From assembly GCF_902833225.1 (NCBI RefSeq), contig NZ_CADFEI010000022.1:1-64000 (forward strand): a stretch of 64,000 nt of DNA. Direction: 5' to 3'. This DNA is from Burkholderia sp. BCC1644. GTDB taxonomy: Bacteria; Pseudomonadota; Gammaproteobacteria; Burkholderiales; Burkholderiaceae. Shown one piece after another: positions 37,116 through 46,700 of the stretch. Position 1 is the stretch's first letter. Each line of letters begins with the position of its first letter. The notes beneath the pieces are model-generated. The model was not told where the DNA came from, searched no databases, and was given only the letters and a program-made list of their open reading frames with translations. The position numbers and the translations under genes were made by a program.

Positions 37116-38168
37116 ATGGATCAAGCGGCATTCGTCCCTGTTTTCAAGTTTCGCACGATCGACTATCCCGAGCCGGACCGGTTCCACGTCTGGGTCAAGG
37201 ACATGCTGTGCGACTACCGGCTCGACGACGACGGCGGGCTGGGCCCGTTCGACGCGGAGGCGAGCGGTGCGGCACTCGGCCCGCTGATCCTGTCGGGCCG
37301 GCAATGGCGCTCGCGCGCGCCGACCTATACGGTCCGCCGGACGCCGCGGCGGATCCGGCTCGACGGCCAGGATTCGATCCGCTTCACGCTGCTGCTCGGC
37401 GGGCGGCTCGCGAGTCATACCGGTGGCCCCGAGCTGGTCAAGCGCGCCGGCGACCTGTTCGTCTACGACGTCGCGCAGATCAACGACTGCCGGGTCGACG
37501 CCGGCGACGTGATCAGCCTCGTCGTGCCCAGATATCTGTTGCCGAGCCATGCGGCGCAGGCGCACGGCCAGACGCTGACGAGCGGCGTGGGCCGCCTGGT
37601 CGGCGACCAGATGCTGTCGCTGTTCCGGAACCTGCCGAACCTGCGTACGCACGAGGTGCCGAGCATCGTCCAGTCGATGCTGCTGCTGCTGGCCGCGGCC
37701 GTTGCGCCGACCGCGCAGGCGTTGAACGACGCACGCGGCCCGATCGACCATGCGCTGGTCGACCGGGTCCGGCGCTACATCGACGTGCATCTGCTGGAGC
37801 CCGACCTCACGCCCGAGCGGATCTGCCGCGACATCGGCGTATCGCGGGCGCGGCTCTACCAGTTGTTCAAGGAGGAAGGCGGCGTGATGCGGCAGGTCAC
37901 GCGCCGGCGGCTGCGCCACGCGTACCACGTGCTCGGCGATCCGCAGCGCCGGCACCAGCGCATCGCCGAAATTGCCTGGGCGCACGGCTTCCCCGACGAG
38001 AAGTATTTCCACCGGCTGTTCAAGGCGGAATTCGGCCATACGCCGAAGGAAACGCTCGAGTACGCGGCCGCGCCGGTCTTCCTGCCGTTCGATGCGGCCG
38101 ACGCGCGGTGGGGCGACGGCGGCCGGCTGGCGGGGTGGACGCTGCCGTTCGGTGTGCTCACCAACTGA
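37116..38168 (+). CDS. AraC family regulator (AraC-binding-like N-terminus)
   Basis: 350 residues. The N-terminal half has the AraC_binding_2-like pattern (SIRFTLLLGGRLASHTGG, then GDLFVYDVAQ). The DNA-binding domain has TPERICRDIGVSRARLYQLF, then RIAEIAWAHGFPDEKYFHRL and closes with EFGHTPKE. It lies on the same strand as the lipoproteins but behind the hairpin. No obvious target gene is divergent from it. Confidence 0.87.
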   Translation: MDQAAFVPVFKFRTIDYPEPDRFHVWVKDMLCDYRLDDDGGLGPFDAEASGAALGPLILSGRQWRSRAPTYTVRRTPRRIRLDGQDSIRFTLLLGGRLASHTGGPELVKRAGDLFVYDVAQINDCRVDAGDVISLVVPRYLLPSHAAQAHGQTLTSGVGRLVGDQMLSLFRNLPNLRTHEVPSIVQSMLLLLAAAVAPTAQALNDARGPIDHALVDRVRRYIDVHLLEPDLTPERICRDIGVSRARLYQLFKEEGGVMRQVTRRRLRHAYHVLGDPQRRHQRIAEIAWAHGFPDEKYFHRLFKAEFGHTPKETLEYAAAPVFLPFDAADARWGDGGRLAGWTLPFGVLTN

Positions 38169-38189
38169 GCGGCCGGTGCCGCTCGTCCG

Positions 38190-39644
38190 TCACGCGCACA
38201 CGCTGCTGGCGACGTCCCCGTCATCGGCATCGCCGATCGCGGCACGCAGGTCGTCGATCGCGACCATCAGTTCGCGGACCTGCCGCAACGACGGGTATTG
38301 ATGCAGCACGGCATGCCATTGCGGCAGCGTCAGCAGCGCGTGCCAGATGACGCCGAGGCCGTCCGGGTCGGCATCGGGCTGCTGTTGCGCGAGCGCGCTC
38401 GCGTATTCGAGGCTCGCCTGCGCCGACAGCAGCTGCATCCGGCTCGCGGCGCCGAGCAGGCGCGGCGTCGCGTCCGCGGAGGCGTCGCAGCAATAGAGCA
38501 CTTCACGTGGCAGCGCGGCGTCGTCGGTCGTCAGCGCGCGGAGCGATGCGCCATGCACGCGCACCGTGCCCTGGTGCGTCTCGAACGCATAGACCGTGTC
38601 CGGGTCGGCCTGCGCAAGCAGGTTCAGGCCGCGCAGCAGCCGCGGCAAATCGGTCGTCGCGGCATCGGCGGACGCCTTCGCTTCGACGAGGAAGCGGACG
38701 TTCCATGCGGACGTCGCGTCATCGCTTCGTGCGCGTTCGAGCAGGATCGCGTCCCATTCGGTTTTTGCGCGGTCGTGGCGGCCGGGGATCGATGACGGCA
38801 CGCGCATCGACGTGACCACCCGGTAGGTGCGCTGCCCGTCCACCGCATCGAGCCTGACGGCCAACGCGTCCAGCGCCAGCGCCGCCAGCGCCTCGACGGC
38901 CGCGCCACGCTGCTGGGAGGCGACGCCCTGCGCGACCGCGATCGTGCTGCCTTCGAGCGGCCCCTGGCGGATCCACAGCGCGCGGTATCGACGGACGTCG
39001 TCGTCCGATGCCAGCACGTCGAGGCGCAACATGCGCTCGAGCGCGGGGCTGTCCTTCAGCTTGACGATGTCCTGCTCGAACGCGGCGTCGGTCGTCATGG
39101 CGGGCAGGGCGAGCAGTTGCTGCAGCGTCGCATGAAGATCGGCCCACGACGCGGCGGTTGCGGCCGCATGCAGTTGCGCGAGCCCGTCGCGTTGCCACGT
39201 CTGCGCGCTGCGTTCGAGTTTGGCCGGGTGCGCGATCGCATTGACGGCCGAGTACAGCGCGCGCCGGTCTTGCTCGGCGTGTGCGGCCAGCGACGCATAT
39301 TCGCGCACGCTCGGTGCATCGTGCCGCAGCACCGATGCCTGAAAGGACGGATCGCCGGATTGAGGATCCATCGCGTCGCGGATCATCTGCGCGAGTGCAT
39401 CGATGAAATGCTGCCGCAATGCCGCGCCGGGCGACTGGCCGTCCGTGCGCATCCGCCGCGCTTCCTCGATCACGATCGCCAGGGCGGTGGCCGGATTCGT
39501 GGCGCCGGTCAGTGACGACGCGCTGTCGAGCGGCGGCAGCCGGTAGCGGCGAGCGACGACGCGCAGGGTTTCGTCGAGCAGGGCGGGCAGCGGTGTCAGC
39601 GGCATGGCGGGTATCGGCATGAAAGCGGTTCGCGTGCGCGGCAT
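38190..39644 (-). CDS. Uncharacterised protein with PD-(D/E)XK-like motif
   Basis: 484 residues, no signal peptide, rich in Ala and Leu and predicted mostly helical. I do not recognise a family with certainty. Near the middle, KTEWDAILLE (Asp298) and FLVEAKASAD (Glu321, Lys323) give the D...E-x-K layout of PD-(D/E)XK nucleases and their relatives, with hydrophobic strands before each. The spacing of 23 residues between the Asp and the Glu is in the usual range. Proteins of this length and type have been given misleading names in Burkholderia annotations. ATG codons at 39644, 39620 and 39605 are all possible starts. Confidence 0.55.
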   Translation of the reverse strand: MPRTRTAFMPIPAMPLTPLPALLDETLRVVARRYRLPPLDSASSLTGATNPATALAIVIEEARRMRTDGQSPGAALRQHFIDALAQMIRDAMDPQSGDPSFQASVLRHDAPSVREYASLAAHAEQDRRALYSAVNAIAHPAKLERSAQTWQRDGLAQLHAAATAASWADLHATLQQLLALPAMTTDAAFEQDIVKLKDSPALERMLRLDVLASDDDVRRYRALWIRQGPLEGSTIAVAQGVASQQRGAAVEALAALALDALAVRLDAVDGQRTYRVVTSMRVPSSIPGRHDRAKTEWDAILLERARSDDATSAWNVRFLVEAKASADAATTDLPRLLRGLNLLAQADPDTVYAFETHQGTVRVHGASLRALTTDDAALPREVLYCCDASADATPRLLGAASRMQLLSAQASLEYASALAQQQPDADPDGLGVIWHALLTLPQWHAVLHQYPSLRQVRELMVAIDDLRAAIGDADDGDVASSVCA

Positions 39645-39733
39645 TCGGGCCGGAACGCGCGACGATCTGCAACGTTATCACGGCGGGTGGCAGGCGCACG
39701 GTGCCGTGTCCGGGCAGCCACGCGCCTGACCCG

Positions 39734-40495
39734 TTACGCCGTCAACGTCACCGACAGGCTGCCGAGTTCGCCGAAGCGGACCGTCAGCGCATCGCCGAGC
39801 GGCACGTCGATCGCGCCCGCGTACGAACCGGTCGTCACGATCTGCCCGGCGCGCAGCGCATCGCCGCGCGCCGCGAGGAAATTGACGAGCCACACGAGTG
39901 GCTTCAGCGGATCACCGTCCGGATGACGGCCGTCGATCGTGCGGTTCAGCGCGCCTTCGAACGACAGCGCCAGCGTCGCGAGCGGCACGTTCAGCCCGTC
40001 GGGCACGACGGGGCCGACGCACAGCCCCTGGTTGAATTGCCCGTCGGCCAGCAGCTCGAACTTCGACGCGCGCGCCGGCTCCGCATAGCGGCAGCCGAGT
40101 ATCTCGAGCACGATGCGCACTTCGCCGATCGCCGCGCGCACGTCGCTTTCTTCATACGGCCGCTCGCGCGCGGGCAGGTCGCGATCGAGCACGAAGGCGA
40201 TTTCCGGTTCGATCCGCACGATCGGCCCGCCGACGACGCGGTACGGCGCATCGGCTTCGCGGATTGTCGACGCGAAGATCGGCGCGAGGATCACGCGGTC
40301 GGGCGGCGGCAGCGCGCATTTCCATCCGCCGACGGATTCGCCGAGCAGGTCGGCCACGCGCTGCTGGATCGCAAGTGCGGTCTCGACGTCCTCGGGGCGC
40401 AGCGCATCGGGCAACAGCGGGCCGGGCGAGCCGGCATGGCGGGCGGCGACGAGATGCTGGGCGGCGCCGTCCACACGTTCGGTAGTCGTTGTCAT
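39734..40495 (-). CDS. 2-keto-4-pentenoate hydratase / fumarylacetoacetate hydrolase-family protein
   Basis: 253 residues of the hydratase-decarboxylase group. Metal-ligand acidic residues are in VRIEPEIAFVLD, and GALNRTIDGRHPDGDPLKPL with GQIVTTGSYAGAIDVPLGD complete the family pattern. Such enzymes hydrate 2-hydroxypenta-2,4-dienoate-type products of aromatic ring cleavage. No ring-cleavage genes are adjacent, so the pathway is uncertain. The start at 40495 begins MTTTTERV; longer frames upstream are not supported. Confidence 0.85.
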   Translation of the reverse strand: MTTTTERVDGAAQHLVAARHAGSPGPLLPDALRPEDVETALAIQQRVADLLGESVGGWKCALPPPDRVILAPIFASTIREADAPYRVVGGPIVRIEPEIAFVLDRDLPARERPYEESDVRAAIGEVRIVLEILGCRYAEPARASKFELLADGQFNQGLCVGPVVPDGLNVPLATLALSFEGALNRTIDGRHPDGDPLKPLVWLVNFLAARGDALRAGQIVTTGSYAGAIDVPLGDALTVRFGELGSLSVTLTA

Positions 40496-40696
40496 GTCGG
40501 TTGAGCGAGTTGAAAGTGGGGCCGGCAAAAAGGGGCCGGACGAAAGTCGCAGAGTCGATGATAGCGCCTTCGGCACGATGGCCGCTCGAAAGCCCCTCGG
40601 CGGGCCTGTCGCCGGCCCAATTCGCCGCGTTGCAGAAAACGCAATGGACCAGTCTCACGTTGCGTCGCTTTGCCACATGCACGGTTCTGGCCGGGG

Positions 40697-40737
40697 TTGA
40701 CGGTCGTCAACATCCGAATCCGTCGCCGGCCGATGAT
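40697..40737 (+). promoter_or_regulatory. FNR/CRP-like box and -10 upstream of the universal stress gene
   Basis: TTGAC-GGTC-GTCAA (40697-40710) is a perfect palindrome with FNR-box geometry and the T of TTGAT changed to C. A -10 candidate GATGAT (40732-40737) gives a start near 40744, which places the box centre about 40.5 bp upstream, the class II activator position. Activation by an FNR/ANR-type regulator in low oxygen is inferred. Confidence 0.5.
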
Positions 40738-40792
40738 GGTGACATGGCCGCGCGCGATATCGCGCGCGGCAGTTCACCCCAGCGAGGTTCGC

Positions 40793-41269
40793 ATGTACGA
40801 AAAGATCATGGTGGCCGTCGACGGCAGCGCTTCGTCGAAACAGGCGCTTGCCGAGGCCGTGAAGGTGGCGCTGGCGGGCGATACGCACGTCAGCGTCGTG
40901 TATGTGGTCGACAAGTCGGTGCTGTTCACTTACGCGGGCCGTTTCGATCCGCACGCGCTCGTCGAGGAAATCCGCGACGACGGGCGCAAGGTGCTGCGCG
41001 AAGCCGAACAGATCATCGCGCTGGCCGGCGCGAACGGCGAGGCCGAACTCGTCGAGACCGAGAGCATCGGCGAGGATATCGCGGAGCGCCTGCAGCGTTA
41101 CGTGAAGGAGCGCGGCATCGATCTCGCGGTGGTCGGCACGCACGGGCGGCGCGGCATCCGGCGCGTGCTGCTCGGCAGCGTCGCCGAGCGCTTCGTGCGC
41201 GGCTCGAACTGCCCGGTGCTGCTGATTCGCGGCGACGACGCCGACGAGCCGGCGGCAGCAGCAGCGTAA
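40793..41269 (+). CDS. Universal stress protein (UspA family)
   Basis: 158 residues, a single Usp domain. It opens with KIMVAVDGSASSKQAL and carries the ATP-binding pattern G-x2-G-x9-G-(S/T) as VGTHGRRGIRRVLLGS. Usp proteins of this sort aid survival under starvation or low oxygen. AGCGAGG precedes the ATG. The FNR-like box upstream and the nar operon further on fit a low-oxygen role. It probably forms a unit with the small membrane protein 15 bp downstream. Confidence 0.9.
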   Translation: MYEKIMVAVDGSASSKQALAEAVKVALAGDTHVSVVYVVDKSVLFTYAGRFDPHALVEEIRDDGRKVLREAEQIIALAGANGEAELVETESIGEDIAERLQRYVKERGIDLAVVGTHGRRGIRRVLLGSVAERFVRGSNCPVLLIRGDDADEPAAAAA

Positions 41270-41284
41270 CGCGGCGAGCGCGCG

Positions 41285-41476
41285 ATGATACGCCGCCAGT
41301 ACCGCATCGTCGTCGCGGCGATCGCCGTGTTCGTGTCGCTCGCCGGGATGATGGCCGTCGTGACGGGGCTGCTGTTCGACGAGACGATGGCGCTGCGCGG
41401 CGGCGCGATCGCGTTGATCGTCGGCGTGGCCGGCTTCGTCGTGATGCTCAATCCGGGCGCGAAAGGCGAGGAGTGA
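41285..41476 (+). CDS. Small two-helix membrane protein
   Basis: 63 residues: a basic start, a hydrophobic segment (VVAAIAVFVSLAGMMAVV), a short turn with an acid, and a second (GGAIALIVGVAGFVVML) ending in a charged tail. No family is recognised. It is 15 bp after the stress-protein stop and on the same strand, so it is probably co-transcribed with it. Confidence 0.65.
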   Translation: MIRRQYRIVVAAIAVFVSLAGMMAVVTGLLFDETMALRGGAIALIVGVAGFVVMLNPGAKGEE

Positions 41477-41497
41477 CGCGGGAGGGCGCCTCTCTTC

Positions 41498-41527
41498 TTG
41501 AAGGAACGCGTGCAGGCACTATAGTGC
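41498..41527 (+). promoter_or_regulatory. Promoter with overlapping palindrome
   Basis: TTGAAG (41498-41503), a 16-bp spacer and TATAGT (41520-41525; five of six matches) form a sound sigma-70 promoter for the gene at 41564. The 12-bp perfect palindrome GCACTATAGTGC (41516-41527) overlaps the -10, so a repressor could act here. Confidence 0.55.
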
Positions 41528-41563
41528 TCGAAGAACGACAACAACAACGAGAGCACGACAACA

Positions 41564-42124
41564 ATGAAAACGAGGGACCTTGCGGCCGCCGCCGTCATCA
41601 TGGGCGCGGCCGCGCTGCCTGTATTGCCTCGGGCCGACACCGCGGCGGCGCCGGCCGGCTTCGGTTCGCAAGCGGCGTCCGGTACGTCGGCGGCGAGCGC
41701 TTCCGGCAGGCCCGCGCAACATTCGGCAGCCGACCGCTATGCCGATCACTCGACGGACTTCACCGATACCATCGGCGGAATCGACTCGCAGGGTGATGGC
41801 ATCCGCGACGACGTGCGGAAATACATCGACGATCAATACCCGGACCCGATGCAGCGCGCGGCGATGCGGCGTTACGCGGCTGCCCAGCGCGATTTCATGA
41901 TGCACGGCGACACGCGTGCCGGCGCGATCGAAGGGCTGACGCGCGTATTCCGCACGCTTGAGTGCGTCAGAAAGCTGATGGGGAAGCCGGGCATCGATCA
42001 GTCGCAAGTCGTCCTTGCGATGATGTCGAACACCAGGCAGCGCTTTGCCGCCAACGGTCATGCGATGGCACACGCGTCGGGGCATGTCTATATGCTGTCC
42101 CGCGACGATCCCTGTCAGCAGTGA
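41564..42124 (+). CDS. Predicted secreted protein with a calcium-loop-like motif
   Basis: 186 residues with a signal sequence (about 1-28). A disordered Ala/Ser region follows. The DSQGDGIRDDVRKYID stretch resembles the Asp-rich loop of thrombospondin type 3 or EF-hand-like repeats, and the remainder is helical (RAAMRRYAAAQRDFM, RTLECVRKLM) with two Cys far apart. I do not recognise a family. A distinct promoter is visible upstream (41498-41525). It converges on the TPR gene. Confidence 0.65.
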   Translation: MKTRDLAAAAVIMGAAALPVLPRADTAAAPAGFGSQAASGTSAASASGRPAQHSAADRYADHSTDFTDTIGGIDSQGDGIRDDVRKYIDDQYPDPMQRAAMRRYAAAQRDFMMHGDTRAGAIEGLTRVFRTLECVRKLMGKPGIDQSQVVLAMMSNTRQRFAANGHAMAHASGHVYMLSRDDPCQQ

Positions 42125-42159
42125 CGTCGTTGTTCTGATGAGCACCGCTTCCGGTGAGA

Positions 42160-43344
42160 TTACGGGCCGCTCGTGCCGGGCGCTGACGCGCCGTCCGGGC
42201 GTGTGTCCACGTTCAGCCGCATCAACGTTTCTTCCAGGTCCGCGTTTTCCGGCTGAATCTTCCGCGCCTGCGCGAACGCATCACGCGCTTCATCCTCTCG
42301 GCCCTGCTTCCACAGCACTTCGCCCTTGTGCGTCAGCCCGGTCGCATGCGCTTCACGCGCGTCCTTGTCCGTGTCGCCGTCCTTCGCGAAGATCGCGATC
42401 GAGCGGTCGAACCATGTCAGCGCTTCGTCGCTGTGGCCGAGCCGATACAGCGCCCAGCCCTTGCTGTCGAGCGCGTACGCGTCGTTCGGTGACTTCGCCA
42501 GCCGCGCATCGATCATCGCCAATGCACGATCGATCTTCAGGCCGGCATTGACAAGGTCGTAGCCGACGCCGTTCAGCAGATCGTCGGAGAATTGGCCTAT
42601 GTCGAGCGCGGTGTCGATGCGGCCTTCGTCCCGTTCGGCAATCGCCAGCGCGACCATCTTGGCCGCGATGCGTTGCCGGAGTGCCCTGCCGAGGTGCCGG
42701 CCGTCGGCGACCAGGCTGCCGAGATACTGCGTGTAGAGATCGGGGGCGCCCGGATCGCGAGCACGGTTGGCGATGTTCGTGCCGGGCCCCGCACACCAGT
42801 CGGTGTCCACGGGCGCGCGTAATACCGTGCGATTCAACATGAGCTTGCGGTCCATGTGCGACTGCGCGAAGACGGTGTATCCGTTGGCATCGACGCGCCC
42901 GCAGACCAGGTATTCCCCCATCACGTCGAGGACATACGGATAAGGGCCGTAAGGCTGCCCCGTATCTTCGTCGATCACCCGAAAGGTCCCGCCGCTGTCG
43001 CCTTCGCCGACGACGGGCTGAAGTGCCCATTGACTGTCGGGATGGCGCGAGGACAGACGGATCCGCACGGTGCGTCCGGCAGCATCGGTCGTGCCGAATA
43101 CGACGCTGTCGCCGCCGGCTTCGCGAGGAGGCAGCCCTGCGATCACTTGTCCGGGCAAAAGCAGCCGGTACCGTGCGTTCCGCAGCGGCTGGTGCGTGAC
43201 GGGGTCGCGCAGCACGAACCGGTGAACGTAGGCGCCTTTGCCGAACGACACCGTCGGCGCGACATAGGTGCGTGCGCGGGCGGCAGGCAGGGCGGTACAG
43301 CCCAGGGCCGCGGCAACGAACGCGGCGAGAAGTCGGGGCGTCAT
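42160..43344 (-). CDS. Exported TPR-repeat protein
   Basis: 394 residues with a signal peptide (about 1-25). Residues about 30-150 form a beta-rich region with a carboxypeptidase-regulatory-like piece (DPVTHQPLRNARYRLLLPG, then GTTDAAGRTVRIRL). The last 140 residues contain TPR units: DAYALDSKGWALYRLGHSDE, EALTWFDRSIAIF and GEVLWKQGREDEARDAFAQA. The start at 43344 is placed where the signal peptide begins; the in-frame extension upstream has no such quality. The partner is unknown. Confidence 0.75.
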   Translation of the reverse strand: MTPRLLAAFVAAALGCTALPAARARTYVAPTVSFGKGAYVHRFVLRDPVTHQPLRNARYRLLLPGQVIAGLPPREAGGDSVVFGTTDAAGRTVRIRLSSRHPDSQWALQPVVGEGDSGGTFRVIDEDTGQPYGPYPYVLDVMGEYLVCGRVDANGYTVFAQSHMDRKLMLNRTVLRAPVDTDWCAGPGTNIANRARDPGAPDLYTQYLGSLVADGRHLGRALRQRIAAKMVALAIAERDEGRIDTALDIGQFSDDLLNGVGYDLVNAGLKIDRALAMIDARLAKSPNDAYALDSKGWALYRLGHSDEALTWFDRSIAIFAKDGDTDKDAREAHATGLTHKGEVLWKQGREDEARDAFAQARKIQPENADLEETLMRLNVDTRPDGASAPGTSGP

Positions 43345-43778
43345 GAAATGGCGGTTCTTGTCGTTGAAGGCGTGATTGACCGACAGCCGGGAATGCACTG
43401 AACAAAACGCGCGGTCTTTGATGAACGACGGGTGGCGGTCTGCACCTCCCGATGCGGCGCATCGGCTCGTCCAGCGCAATTCGATGCGGTCTGCGCTCGC
43501 CGTCACGTGCTGCATGGCGAATCGGACGGATGACGCGGACATGCAGTGCGCAGCATAACAGGCCGTGCCGTGCGCTCGATCCCCATTTGATTTCGCTGTT
43601 GCGTGTGGGTGAACGATTCCGTGATTTATATCAAGTCATGATATGTCGATCGGCCCGACAATGGATTCGATCACGGTGAAAAGGGCGAAACGATCGCAGT
43701 CCGATCGACCTTTACATCCGCTATTTCACCTCCTTAAATAATCAGGGTCTGCCAAAAGACCGGAAAAACGAGATCCCC
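43345..43778. other. Intergenic region with the nar promoter
   Basis: 434 bp between divergent genes with no gene of its own that I can support. The left part is unremarkable; the right part carries the FNR-type promoter of the nar operon (43621-43662) and an untranslated leader of about 110 bases. Confidence 0.6.
43621..43662 (+). promoter_or_regulatory. FNR/ANR-type promoter of the nar operon
   Basis: GTGATTTATATCAA (43621-43634) matches the FNR consensus TTGAT-N4-ATCAA at nine of ten bases. A -10 candidate GACAAT (43657-43662, four of six) gives a start near 43669, exactly 41.5 bp from the box centre, the class II activation position. Anaerobic induction of narGHJI by an FNR/ANR/DNR-type protein is therefore likely. 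No clear NarL heptamers were identified. Confidence 0.72.
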
Positions 43779-46700
43779 ATGAGCCATTTCCTGGACAGAT
43801 TGCGTTATTTCTCCACCACGAGGCCACGCTTCTCCGACGGACACGGCGCCGTCACCGACGAAGATCGGAAATGGGAAGACGGTTACCGGATGCGCTGGCA
43901 GCACGACAAGATCGTCCGCTCGACGCATGGCGTGAACTGCACGGGTTCGTGTTCGTGGAAGGTCTATGTGAAAGGCGGGATCGTCACCTGGGAAACCCAG
44001 CAGACCGACTATCCGCGCACGCGCCCCGACATGCCGAACCACGAGCCGCGCGGCTGCTCGCGCGGCGCGTCCTACTCGTGGTACCTGTACAGCGCGAACC
44101 GCCTCAAGCATCCGCTCGTGCGCAGCGCGCTCGTGAAGCTGTGGCGCGAGCGCCGTCGTACGCTCGGCCCCGTCGAAGCGTGGCGCTCGATCGTCGACGA
44201 CGATGAAGCGCGCCGTTCGTACCAGAGCCGGCGCGGGCTCGGCGGCTTCGTGCGCGCAAGCTGGGACGAGGTCAACGAGATCGTCGCGGCAGCCAACGTG
44301 CACACGGTCGAGCGGCACGGCCCCGATCGCGTGGTCGGCTTCTCGCCGATTCCGGCGATGTCGATGGTGTCGTACGCGGCAGGTTCGCGCTACCTGTCAC
44401 TGATCGGCGGCGTGTGCCTGAGCTTCTACGACTGGTATTGCGACCTGCCGCCCGCGTCGCCGCAGACCTGGGGCGAGCAGACCGACGTGCCGGAATCGGC
44501 CGACTGGTACAACTCGACCTTCATCATGATGTGGGGCTCCAATGTCCCGCAGACGCGCACGCCGGACGCGCACTTCCTCGTCGAGGCACGCTATCGCGGC
44601 ACCAAGGTCGTGTCGGTGTTCCCCGATTATTCGGAAGGCGCGAAGTTCGGCGACCTGTGGCTGCACCCGAAGCAGGGCACCGACGCGGCGCTCGCGCTCG
44701 CGATGGGGCACGTGATCCTCAAGGAATTTCATGTGGCGGGGAAGAGCGACTACTTCGCCGACTACTGCAAGCGCTACACCGACATGCCGTGCCTCGTGCG
44801 CCTCGTGCCGCACGGCGACGGCTACGTGCCCGAGCGCCTCGTGCGCGCGTCCGATTTCGACGATGCACTCGACGAAGCCGCGCACCCGGACTGGAAGACC
44901 GTGATGATCGACGACACGAACGGCGAGTTCGTCGTGCCGGTCGGGTCGGTCGGTTTCCGCTGGGGGCAGCAGAACGACGCGGACAAGGGCAAGTGGAACC
45001 TGCGCGGCGAGACGTCGAAGGGGGCGGCGCTGTCGCCGCGGCTGTCGTGCACGACGCAGCACGACGACGTGGTCGACGTGCTGTTTCCGTACTTCGGCAA
45101 CCAGCCGCACGCGCACTTCAACTCGACGCGCCACGCGTCCGAGCTGTCGCGCCGGATCGGCGTGCGGCGCATCGCGACGCGCAACGGCGACATGCTGGTC
45201 GCGACCGTCTATGACCTGTTCGTCGCGAACTACGGGCTCGACCAGGGCCTCGGCGGCCGCGACGTGGCGATGAGCTACGACGACGACCTGCCGTACACGC
45301 CCGCGTGGCAGGAGGCGATCACCGGCGTGAAGCGCGCGGACGTGATCTCGGTCGCGCGGCAGTTCGCGGAGAACGCGCACAAGACGCAGGGCAAGTCGAT
45401 GGTGATCATTGGCGCGGGGATCAACCACTGGTTCCACATGGACATGTCGTACCGCGCGATCATGAACATGCTGATCATGTGCGGCTGCGTCGGCAAGCCG
45501 GGCGGCGGCTGGTCGCACTACGTGGGCCAGGAGAAGCTGCGGCCGCAGACGGGCTGGACGGTATTGTCGGGCGCACTCGACTGGAGCCGCCCGCCGCGCC
45601 AGATGAATTCGACGTCGTTCTTCTACGCACACACCGACCAGTGGCGCTACGACCCGATGGATCCGGCCACGCTGCTGTCGCCGCTCGCGGACAAGTCGAA
45701 GTTCCATGGCGCGCCGATCGACTACAACGTGCGCGCGGAACGGATGGGCTGGCTGCCGTCCGCACCGCAGCTGTCGGCGAATCCGTTGAAGGTCGGCGCG
45801 GCGCTGGCCGATCCCGCGCACGCTGGCGCCGACATCGCGCAGCAACTGAAGGCCGGCACGCTGAAGATGGCGAGCGAGGATCCCGACGCGCCCGGCAACT
45901 TCCCGCGCAACCTGTTCGTGTGGCGCTCGAACCTGCTCGGTTCGTCGGGCAAGGGACACGAATATTTCCTGAAGCACCTGCTCGGTACGACCAACGGCGT
46001 GCAGGGCGAGGATCTCGCTGCGACCGGCGGTCCGCGTCCCGAGGAAGTGACCTGGCACGACAAAGCACCGCGCGGCAAGCTCGACCTGCTCGTGACGCTC
46101 GATTTCCGGATGTCGACGACCTGCATGTACTCGGACGTCGTGCTGCCGACCGCGACGTGGTACGAGAAGGACGACATGAACACGTCCGACATGCACCCGT
46201 TCATCCATCCGCTGTCGGCAGCGGTCGACCCCGCGTGGGAATCGAGAAGCGACTGGGAGATCTTCAAGGGGATCGCGAAGCGCTTCTCCGAGCTGTGCGA
46301 CGGGCATCTCGGCGTCGAGCGCGACGTCGTGCTCGCGCCGATCGCGCACGATACGCCGGGCGAACTCGCACAGCCGTTCGACGTGCAGGACTGGAAGCGC
46401 GGCGAATGCGAGCCGGTGCCGGGCCGCACGATGCCGACCGTGACCGTCGTCGAGCGCGACTATCCGAATACCTATGCGCGCTTCACGTCGCTCGGGCCGC
46501 TGATGGACAAGCTCGGCAACGGCGGCAAGGGCATTGGCTGGGACACGAAGGACGAAGTGAAGCTGCTCGGCGAGCTGAACTACAAGGTCGCCGACGGCGC
46601 CGCGCAGGGGCGCCCGCGCATCGACACGGCGCTCGACGCGGCCGAGGTGATCCTCGCGCTCGCGCCCGAGACCAACGGCGAAGTGGCGGTGAAGGCGTGG

